Shown in pieces: positions 1 through 4,617 of a DNA stretch of 5,137 nt; position 1 is the first letter of the stretch; every line of letters starts with the position of its first letter. Below the pieces are notes generated by a model. The model saw only the letters and a list, made by a program, of their open reading frames with translations. It ran no database searches and was not told the DNA's origin. The position numbers were made by a program, and so were the translations under genes. The stretch is taken from the NCBI GenBank assembly GCA_030452365.1, contig JAKDMK010000206.1, positions 1 through 5,137 on the forward strand. The letters are read 5' to 3'. The DNA is from Nitrococcus sp. (GTDB lineage: Bacteria; Pseudomonadota; Gammaproteobacteria; Nitrococcales; Nitrococcaceae).

Positions 1-2
1 TT

Positions 3-92
3 GCCCTGATTGTGGAAGATCACCCGGTATATATGTCGAGCCGCCATGCGTTGTTACTACTGTCGCTGTGCCAAAAAGCTGCAGCAGGATAG
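3..92 (+). pseudogene. Possible remnant of a response-regulator receiver domain, partial at left edge
   Basis: Read in the third forward frame, the first bases encode ALIVEDHPVY, followed by about 19 more residues and a TAG stop at 90-92. The LIVEDHP string matches the first beta strand and acidic pocket of receiver domains, especially of the NarL/LuxR class. A receiver domain needs about 120 residues, so a stop 29 codons in means the domain is broken, frameshifted or truncated. No phosphorylatable aspartate strand or output domain follows. The window starts here, so I cannot see whether a start codon or other domains precede it. A chance match in a short stretch is the alternative. Confidence 0.3.
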
Positions 93-122
93 CACACCCA
101 TCTGGCCAAGATGTGGCGCCCG

Positions 123-536
123 TCACTCCCCGATCACGCTGATCGTAATGCGGCGGCGTTGGGCAATGTAACGATGCTCCCATAGAAAGACACCCTGCCA
201 GGTACCGAGTGCCAGCCGGCCGCCGGCCACGGGGACACTAAGCGCGCTCTGGGTGAACACGGTGCGGACATGAGCCGCCATATCGTCCGCGCCTTCCTGT
301 CGATGTTTGAACATCGGGTCGCCATCCGGAACCAGCCTCTGTGCAAAACGCTCCAGATCCTCACGCACCAAGGGATCGGCGTTCTCGCAAATGATCAGCG
401 AAGCGCTGGTGTGATGGACAAATAGATGACAAAGGCCGCTGTCGATCCCGGATTCGCGCACGACAGCGGCCACATCCGCCGTGATTTCCTGTGTGCCGCG
501 CCCAGGCGCGGTAAGCTCTAGCGTCTGCTGATGCAT
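123..536 (-). CDS. yjbQ: YjbQ/UPF0047 family protein (secondary thiamine-phosphate synthase type)
   Basis: This 137-residue protein matches the UPF0047/YjbQ family in length (E. coli YjbQ is about 138 residues) and in its motifs. They are HHTSAS at residues 41-46, ENAD at 51-54, an HR...GADDM..HV block at about 78-90, and GTWQGVFLWEHR at 111-122. The conserved histidines and acidic residues cluster in a pocket in known structures. E. coli YjbQ has weak thiamine-phosphate synthase activity, and the true physiological role of the family is unsettled. The protein should be cytosolic; no signal peptide or membrane segment is seen. The frame is open up to an ATG at 635, but I chose the ATG at 534-536 because family similarity starts there. 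An ATG at 561-563 would add nine residues. The Shine-Dalgarno signal is weak at every candidate start. The gene is divergent from the next one, with about 60 bases between them. Confidence 0.9.
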   Translation of the reverse strand: MHQQTLELTAPGRGTQEITADVAAVVRESGIDSGLCHLFVHHTSASLIICENADPLVREDLERFAQRLVPDGDPMFKHRQEGADDMAAHVRTVFTQSALSVPVAGGRLALGTWQGVFLWEHRYIAQRRRITISVIGE

Positions 537-597
537 TGCCCGATTGCCCAAATCCCTATCCATTCGTCTATTCTTGGCATGATGCAAAGCAAGTTCA
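537..597. promoter_or_regulatory. Divergent intergenic region between yjbQ-type gene and unknown gene
   Basis: These 61 bases separate the two divergent start codons and must carry the leftward yjbQ promoter unless transcription starts inside the neighbouring gene. A TTGGCA hexamer at 574-579 resembles a forward -35 box, but no good -10 box sits at 16-18 bases before the 598 start. I therefore cannot assign a promoter precisely. If the longer yjbQ start at 635 were used, the two genes would overlap head to head. Confidence 0.25.
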
Positions 598-1077
598 ATG
601 GATAACACCATGGCGATGTACGGTTGGGAAGGCAAGAAATTTCAGCAGGTGGCGGAGATTACGGTAAAGCGCGATCCACGGCGCTTTAATCAAGGCTGTA
701 CCACTGCCGGTTCGGATGGAACGGAGGTGATCCAGTGGTTTCGTTCAGTAGCCGAGCTTACTCAGTATCTGACCCGCATGGAGCCCATGCGCTGGGGCAT
801 GAAACTAGGCGATCTGATCGCGGTAAAGCCGCGGCTGGTGGATGTCCTAACGCCGGTCGATGTCATCGGCTGCAACGATAAAGCGTTAGCGGCTTACAAC
901 TCCTGTGTTCACCCTTTTTTTCAGATCGTGTGGTGGGGCACATTCGAGCAGTTGCTCGAGGCTGACGCTACTTGGCCTGCAACCCTACTTGCGCGCGCCA
1001 AGGCGAGCGCGCTCACTGGCGAGGAACGCCGCGAGCGACTCATCGCCTATCTGCAAACGCGCAGTGGCGTTGGCTGA
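598..1077 (+). CDS. Hypothetical protein, 159 residues
   Basis: I do not recognise the family of this 159-residue product. It is rich in tryptophan (including WW at 112-113) and has three cysteines, at about residues 34, 95 and 103. It lacks a signal peptide or membrane helix and should be soluble. The middle (about residues 70-92, GDLIAVKPRLVDVLTPVDVI) looks like alternating strands, and the C-terminal 35 residues look helical and charged. The frame is open across 480 bases with no competing convincing gene, and the composition looks like its neighbours, so I take it as real. No clear Shine-Dalgarno precedes the ATG at 598. ATGs at 610 and 616 are alternatives that would shorten the protein by four or six residues. 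It lies 40 bases upstream of the PEBP gene in the same direction and may be cotranscribed with it. Confidence 0.65.
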   Translation: MDNTMAMYGWEGKKFQQVAEITVKRDPRRFNQGCTTAGSDGTEVIQWFRSVAELTQYLTRMEPMRWGMKLGDLIAVKPRLVDVLTPVDVIGCNDKALAAYNSCVHPFFQIVWWGTFEQLLEADATWPATLLARAKASALTGEERRERLIAYLQTRSGVG

Positions 1078-1092
1078 GGCGCTCGCTGTTGG

Positions 1093-1106
1093 TGTGCGTG
1101 CGCACA
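1093..1106. repeat. Short inverted repeat upstream of the PEBP gene
   Basis: TGTGCG and CGCACA form 6-bp arms around a TG centre, nested with the perfect 8-base palindrome GTGCGCAC at 1098-1105. It sits in the 40-base gap before the PEBP start codon at 1118. It could be an operator half-site pair or a small hairpin over the translation start region, but a repeat this short can arise by chance in GC-rich DNA. Confidence 0.25.
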
Positions 1107-1117
1107 GATCCGGCTCG

Positions 1118-1666
1118 ATGCGAGCCCTGCCGATCGCTGCGGCCATCGGGATACTTGCGCTCGGCATCACGGACTCGGCTGGCGCCGGCGGCTTGCAGCT
1201 GAGGTCCGAGGCCTTTGCGCATGGTAGTGCCATCCCCGCGCGTTATACTTGCGCCGGCAGTGATATCTCGCCTCCCCTTGCCTGGAGCGTCGTGCCAGAG
1301 GGCACGCAGAGCTTGGCGCTCATCGTGTCGGATCCCGATGCACCGGACCCGAATGCACCGCGCCTTACTTGGTATCACTGGGTGCTCTATGCGATTCCAA
1401 CGAAGCTATCCGGGCTACCCGAGGATGTTGACCTGCAGCATGTCTCGGCAGCTATCCGCACCGGTGTGAACAGCTGGGGGCGCGCCGACTACGGCGGTCC
1501 CTGCCCGCCGATCGGTCGCCATCGCTACTTCTTTCGGCTTTACGCCCTGGATCAGAGGCTCGATCTGCAGGGGCAACCGAGCGCAACGGCGCTGCGCAAG
1601 GCCATGAAGGGACATATCATCGCCGAGACGGTGCTTATGGGCACTTATGCAAACAGTCGCCAGTAA
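1118..1666 (+). CDS. Exported YbhB/YbcL-type phosphatidylethanolamine-binding (Raf kinase inhibitor-like) protein
   Basis: The 182-residue product belongs to the bacterial PEBP family (YbhB/YbcL). Family blocks appear in order: SDISPPLAW at about 48-56, DPDAP at 72-76, W-HW at 85-88, YGGPCPP at 125-131, GRHRYFFRLYALD at 133-145, and a C-terminal GHIIAETVLMGTY. These build the small anion or phospholipid head-group pocket of the fold. Its substrate in bacteria is generally unknown. Residues 1-23 form a typical signal peptide: a short basic start (MR), a hydrophobic core and an A-G-A type cleavage region near 21-24, so the protein is probably periplasmic like E. coli YbcL. Cysteines at 45 and 129 could pair there. 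The frame is open back to 905, but the earlier part overlaps the preceding gene and lacks family similarity, so I start at the ATG that opens the signal peptide. The ribosome binding site is weak. Confidence 0.9.
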   Translation: MRALPIAAAIGILALGITDSAGAGGLQLRSEAFAHGSAIPARYTCAGSDISPPLAWSVVPEGTQSLALIVSDPDAPDPNAPRLTWYHWVLYAIPTKLSGLPEDVDLQHVSAAIRTGVNSWGRADYGGPCPPIGRHRYFFRLYALDQRLDLQGQPSATALRKAMKGHIIAETVLMGTYANSRQ

Positions 1667-1684
1667 TCAAACATGCCCCGGCAC

Positions 1685-1698
1685 GGCTTCGGCAAGCC
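1685..1698. terminator. Weak hairpin between convergent genes
   Basis: GGCTT and AAGCC form a 5-bp stem with a CGGC loop in the 58-base gap between the convergent PEBP and peptidase-like genes. The position suits a bidirectional terminator, but the stem is short and no T-tract follows on either strand. Termination here is only a suggestion. Confidence 0.2.
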
Positions 1699-1724
1699 CC
1701 TAGTCGATGAATGCGCGCCAATCA

Positions 1725-2306
1725 CTACCTCATGCGCAATGCCTGCGCCGCCTTGATCAGCAGTGCCGCCTCACGACGAATTTCAGCGCGCAAAATGGCT
1801 ACCTCTGCTGCGACTTCCGCAATAAGCCTAGGCTGTAGCTCAAACGGGTCTATACCGCCGGCGGATGCTATGTAAGCGCGATCGGATACGGATAGTGAGG
1901 TGAAATCGTCATAGGCTGCATCGGCATAGACGCTCGGACAATCTGCGATGGTAACGCCGCCGATATGAACCACCTCCGATATAAAGCCAGCCAATCCGAT
2001 CGCCACCGCGTCACTCGCCAATACATTGGGTTGGAGCATAGTCTGGCCAGACCAATACAACGACTGCCGACCACCATTCATAGGATAGTAGAGCCGTGCA
2101 CGCGCCCAGTAGCCGCGTCGACGCGCGACCACCAGGTGTCCGGCCTCATGGATGGCAGAACAATGCAGCTCTTGCCGCCAAACCTTGTTCCACGCGCATG
2201 GGGGGGGCGGGATGTTCATATGCTCCATTCCCATCTGTCGCCAGACCGCCCCTGCGGGGCCGCCATCGCTGCCTGACCACGCCGAATGCTCGTTGCTCTC
2301 TCCCAT
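1725..2306 (-). CDS. Stand-alone M41-like (FtsH peptidase-like) zinc metallopeptidase domain protein
   Basis: The 193-residue product carries HEAGH at residues 53-57 within SAIHEAGHLVVA, the zinc-binding and catalytic signature of FtsH-type (M41) peptidases. About 50 residues on, LAGFISEVVHIGG (105-117) resembles the FtsH 'AG..AE....G' helix. The acidic YADAAYDDFTSLS segment (127-139) lies where FtsH supplies its third zinc ligand from an aspartate; D133 or D134 is my candidate. The C-terminal 40 residues are a charged helix. There is no AAA ATPase domain and no membrane segment, so it is not FtsH itself. Similar ATPase-less proteins are known from phages and accessory regions; their substrates are unknown. 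The ATG at 2304-2306 has a GGGGTAGG stretch five bases upstream. ATGs at residues 25, 27 and 30 are alternatives, the last with a GGAG placed rather close. An eight-C run encodes prolines 33-36, between the candidate starts and the active site. Confidence 0.75.
   Translation of the reverse strand: MGESNEHSAWSGSDGGPAGAVWRQMGMEHMNIPPPPCAWNKVWRQELHCSAIHEAGHLVVARRRGYWARARLYYPMNGGRQSLYWSGQTMLQPNVLASDAVAIGLAGFISEVVHIGGVTIADCPSVYADAAYDDFTSLSVSDRAYIASAGGIDPFELQPRLIAEVAAEVAILRAEIRREAALLIKAAQALRMR
2200..2207. repeat. Eight-base G (C on coding strand) homopolymer tract
   Basis: Eight consecutive G residues, C on the coding strand, lie in the N-terminal part of the peptidase-like gene and encode part of a Pro-Pro-Pro-Pro run. 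All candidate ATG starts lie upstream of the tract and the HEAGH motif lies downstream. A one-base slip would therefore put the catalytic domain out of frame. It may be a phase-variable tract, or simply a sequencing-sensitive site. Confidence 0.6.
2248..2260. repeat. Small perfect hairpin near the 5' end of the peptidase-like gene
   Basis: GCCCC and GGGGC form a 5-bp GC-only stem around a TGC loop. It lies within the first 20 codons if the ATG at 2306 is used. If translation starts at residue 30 (ATG at 2217-2219), it becomes part of the leader and could affect initiation. There is no T-tract, so I do not call it a terminator. Confidence 0.3.
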
Positions 2307-2338
2307 ATTAGCCTACCCCGCCGATTGCGGTTATTGCC

Positions 2339-2368
2339 TTGACAAGCTGCCTTTGGTGCACCTACCAA
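2339..2368 (+). promoter_or_regulatory. Possible sigma-70 promoter
   Basis: TTGACA at 2339-2344 is a perfect -35 consensus. The best -10 at 18-bp spacing is TACCAA (2363-2368), which matches only three of six positions. If active, it would transcribe rightward through the hairpin region, giving either a long leader for the 2681 gene or a small transcript. Confidence 0.25.
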
Positions 2369-2497
2369 GGCGAGCAGCCATCAACTCTTAAGACAACAAT
2401 CAGCTCCAAAATGTCAGATAGCACGCACTCCGAGGTCAAGCAAGCATTCCCAGATGGTTTTGCCGCCTATGCACTGACTGCCGCAGCAGGCCGACGG

Positions 2498-2517
2498 CGT
2501 GGCAATCCCTTGCCACG
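2498..2517. repeat. Perfect 8-bp inverted repeat (stem-loop)
   Basis: CGTGGCAA and TTGCCACG are exact reverse complements separated by TCCC, giving an 8-bp stem with a 4-base loop. It lies inside the gene-free stretch, about 165 bases before the next start codon. No T-tract follows, so it does not look like a classical intrinsic terminator. An operator for a dimeric regulator or a structural element of a leader or small RNA are alternatives. Confidence 0.55.
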
Positions 2518-2615
2518 ACAGAGAATCTGCGCTCGCCACGCAGCACCCGCTGCTGCGCTGACCTGCCGGCCCATGAAGGAGCTTATATTTGCGCTGCAGC
2601 AAACCGCGCCGCGCC

Positions 2616-2645
2616 TTTCACAGCGGGCGAACCTGGCGTATAGAT
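2616..2645 (+). promoter_or_regulatory. Candidate promoter of the small gene-zwf-glk cluster
   Basis: TATAGAT at 2639-2645 resembles a -10 element and sits about 35 bases before the start codon at 2681, a normal leader length. The hexamer 17 bases upstream (TTTCAC, 2616-2621) is a poor -35, so the promoter would be weak or activator-dependent. Confidence 0.25.
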
Positions 2646-2667
2646 AGGGACAGGTAAGGGGTTATCC

Positions 2668-2673
2668 AAGGAG
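2668..2673 (+). promoter_or_regulatory. Strong Shine-Dalgarno site
   Basis: AAGGAG lies seven bases before the ATG at 2681. It is the clearest ribosome binding site in the window, fixes the start of the small gene and supports that gene as genuinely translated. Confidence 0.75.
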
Positions 2674-2680
2674 CAAACTC

Positions 2681-3037
2681 ATGCAGGGTACCGACAGGCA
2701 GATCCGTTGGGCCCAGGAGATCCTGGCCAGGCATCTACGGCTGGCGCAGTCGCACCTACCGCAAATCACCGCGAAGATCGAGCGCGCCATCATCGCGGCG
2801 GAGGAGGATAGCCGTTGGGGTGCCGCGTACGAACGGGCGCGGCTTGCGGTCGCGTGCAATTACGCCAACCGGCTGCAGGAATGGAGTAGCAGGGACGTTA
2901 TCGACGCTCAGATCCTGCTTACGAGCCCATACGCGATCTACGATGCAATTTGGACCGTTATCAGCAAGATGGCACGTGCCGATCTGGGCATCACTCCGGT
3001 GCAGCCGGGACATGAGGGCCGGCCGACACTGCATTGA
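2681..3037 (+). CDS. Hypothetical helical protein, 118 residues, upstream of zwf
   Basis: I cannot assign a family with confidence. The 118-residue product looks almost wholly alpha-helical and soluble. It begins with a RQIRWAQEI segment (residues 6-14) resembling the 'QI.WAE.IR' N-terminal helix found in assorted small bacterial proteins of unknown function. A charged central helix (about 30-67) follows, then WSSRDVIDAQ (68-77) and a Pro/Gly-rich tail. One cysteine is seen (residue 59) and there is no metal-binding pattern. The start is well defined by AAGGAG seven bases upstream. The stop at 3035-3037 overlaps a possible TTG start of zwf by four bases and lies 44 bases before the zwf start I prefer, so the genes are very likely cotranscribed. 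A role linked to Zwf is a guess from position only. Confidence 0.7.
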   Translation: MQGTDRQIRWAQEILARHLRLAQSHLPQITAKIERAIIAAEEDSRWGAAYERARLAVACNYANRLQEWSSRDVIDAQILLTSPYAIYDAIWTVISKMARADLGITPVQPGHEGRPTLH

Positions 3038-3068
3038 CCACTGGCGATCGGGAAATCTCCATGATTAC

Positions 3069-3074
3069 AGGGGA
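3069..3074 (+). promoter_or_regulatory. Shine-Dalgarno site deciding the zwf start
   Basis: AGGGGA ends seven bases before the ATG at 3082 and is the best ribosome binding site among the candidate zwf starts. The ATG at 3061 has only a GGGA seven bases upstream, and the TTG at 3034 has none that is clear. Confidence 0.5.
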
Positions 3075-3081
3075 AAATCGG

Positions 3082-4617
3082 ATGCAATCTCCAGCTACAG
3101 CAAACGGGCAGGTCAAGGCTGCCGCGCCCAGGCGCATCGCCGATCCGTGCGTGCTGGTGATCTTTGGCGCGAGCGGTGATCTGACCGCGCGCAAGCTGAT
3201 TCCGGCGTTAGCCAACCTCACGCGCGATAAGCTTCTGCCGCAGGAGTTTGCAGTAGTCGGGTTTGCGCGCAGCGATTATACCGACGAGACCATACGCAAG
3301 CGCCTCGATCAGGAGGCGGAGAAGTTCGGGGTAGATATCGAGCGCGACGCCTGGAAGCAGATATTGCAACGCGTTTACTACGTGTGCGGGGCGTTAGATG
3401 ACGCCGGCGCCTACCGCTCGCTTACGGCGAAGATCAACGACGTAGCCAAAAAACACGGTGCCGGCGGCAACCGGCTTTATTACCTGGCGGTGGCGCCGCG
3501 CTTGTTCGGAGAGATCGTGGGCCAGCTCGGGGCAGCAGGCCTCGCCAGCGAAGACTCAGGCAGATGGCGGCGAGTAATAGTTGAGAAGCCGTTCGGGCAT
3601 GACCTCCCCTCGGCGCGCGCCCTGGACGCCGAGATCAAACAGGTCCTCAACGAACCGCAGATTTATCGCATCGACCATTATCTAGGCAAGGAGACGGTGC
3701 AGAATCTGGTTGTGTTCCGTTTCGGCAACAGCATCTTCGAACCGCTCTGGAACCGCCAGTACATCGACCATGTGCAGATCACCGCCGCCGAAACCATCGG
3801 CGTCGAGCACCGCGGCGGCTACTACGAAACGGCGGGCGCACTGCGTGACATGATTCCAAGCCATCTCTTCCAGTTGATGGCGCTTACCGCGATGGAATCG
3901 CCCGCGCGGCTCGATGCCGATGCGATGCGTGATGAGGAGGTGAAGGTACTGCATGCCGTGCATGCGCTCGCACCAGAGCATGCCTCGGACACCACGGTGC
4001 GCGGGCAGTACGGCGCGGGCACGCTCGCGGGTAGGCATCTTCCCGGCTATCGCAGCGAGTCGGGTGTCGATCCGCAATCTCGAACGGAAACCTATGCCGC
4101 GCTCAAGCTCATGATCGATAATTGGCGCTGGGCCGGCACGCCATTCTACCTGCGCACCGGAAAGCGCCTGGCACGGCGCAGCACCGAGATTGCAATCGTG
4201 TTCAAGCAGCCGCCATTCCAGCTGTTTCGCGACACGTCGCTGCGACGTTTTTCGCCCAACGAGTTGGTCCTGAACATCCAGCCGGACGAGGGCATTTCGC
4301 TGCGCTTCGGCGCCAAAGTCCCCGGAGCGGGGATGCGCCAGGAGGCGGTGAAGATGGAATTCTGCTACAACGACTACTTCGATGCCTCTGTCGCCACCGG
4401 CTACGAACGGTTGCTGCACGACTGCATGATCGGTGATCAGACGTTGTTTCGACGCGCCGATATGGTCGAGGCCGCGTGGCGAATCATTATGCCGCTGCTC
4501 GACTCCCAGCAGGAGCCCTCGCGGCCGGCGCAATATGTAGCCGGTTCGTGGGGGCCGCGGGAAGCCGACGAGCTGATGCGGCGCGACGGGCGCTACTGGA
4601 GAAATTTCGACTCATGA
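3082..4617 (+). CDS. zwf: Glucose-6-phosphate 1-dehydrogenase
   Basis: Zwf oxidises glucose-6-phosphate to 6-phosphogluconolactone with NADP+ (or NAD+), the first step of the oxidative pentose phosphate and Entner-Doudoroff routes, in the cytosol. With this start it has 511 residues, close to the usual 480-510. The N-terminal Rossmann domain has the GASGDL nucleotide loop at about 29-34 and EKPFG at 168-172. The signature RIDHYLGKE at 196-204 holds the substrate-binding histidine and lysine. RDMIPSH at about 255-261 supplies the catalytic histidine. DNWRWAGTPFYLRTGKRL at about 346-363 contributes a further substrate-contacting lysine, and the C-terminal WGPREAD block is typical. All key residues are present, so it should be active. 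Similarity begins near residue 22; starts at 3034 (TTG, overlapping the previous stop) or 3061 (ATG) would only lengthen the variable N-terminus. It shares an ATGA overlap with glk downstream. Confidence 0.97.
   Translation: MQSPATANGQVKAAAPRRIADPCVLVIFGASGDLTARKLIPALANLTRDKLLPQEFAVVGFARSDYTDETIRKRLDQEAEKFGVDIERDAWKQILQRVYYVCGALDDAGAYRSLTAKINDVAKKHGAGGNRLYYLAVAPRLFGEIVGQLGAAGLASEDSGRWRRVIVEKPFGHDLPSARALDAEIKQVLNEPQIYRIDHYLGKETVQNLVVFRFGNSIFEPLWNRQYIDHVQITAAETIGVEHRGGYYETAGALRDMIPSHLFQLMALTAMESPARLDADAMRDEEVKVLHAVHALAPEHASDTTVRGQYGAGTLAGRHLPGYRSESGVDPQSRTETYAALKLMIDNWRWAGTPFYLRTGKRLARRSTEIAIVFKQPPFQLFRDTSLRRFSPNELVLNIQPDEGISLRFGAKVPGAGMRQEAVKMEFCYNDYFDASVATGYERLLHDCMIGDQTLFRRADMVEAAWRIIMPLLDSQQEPSRPAQYVAGSWGPREADELMRRDGRYWRNFDS

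Larger units (their letters stand above)
2307..2680. other. Gene-free stretch upstream of the small gene-zwf-glk cluster
   Basis: No convincing gene is found in these 374 bases. A forward frame beginning with TTG at 2339, or ATG at 2411, runs to 2647. It has no ribosome binding site, and its arginine- and alanine-rich product has no recognisable features. The reverse frame 2414-2602 is equally featureless. The stretch holds a TTGACA hexamer at 2339-2344, a perfect 8-bp inverted repeat at 2498-2517, and a TATAGAT element at 2639-2645 shortly before the next gene. It is the natural place for the cluster's promoter, and possibly for a small RNA or long leader. Confidence 0.5.

Noticed and set aside
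537..635. Extended N-terminus of the yjbQ-type gene to the ATG at 635
   Set aside because: The extra 33 residues lie outside the family's usual length and would overlap the start of the divergent gene. Similarity begins at the ATG at 534-536.
905..1117. N-terminal extension of the PEBP frame back to 905
   Set aside because: It overlaps most of the 3' half of the preceding gene and is Arg/Ser-rich without similarity. The ATG at 1118 opens a proper signal peptide.
985..1378. Reverse-strand frames opposite the unknown gene and the PEBP gene
   Set aside because: They are antisense shadows of the PEBP frame, which is certain, and carry no motif of their own.
2414..2602. Reverse frame of 62 codons in the gene-free stretch
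   Set aside because: It is short, has no Shine-Dalgarno or family signal, and overlaps the equally featureless forward frame.
2339..2647. Forward frame of 102 codons in the gene-free stretch
   Set aside because: It begins with TTG (or a later ATG at 2411), has no ribosome binding site and no recognisable motif. Its composition looks like random translation of GC-rich DNA, and the region contains structured repeats instead.
3682..4533. Long open frame on the reverse strand inside zwf (283 codons)
   Set aside because: It lies wholly antisense to a certain gene with all family motifs. Its product is a featureless Arg/His-rich sequence, as expected from the complement of GC-biased codons.
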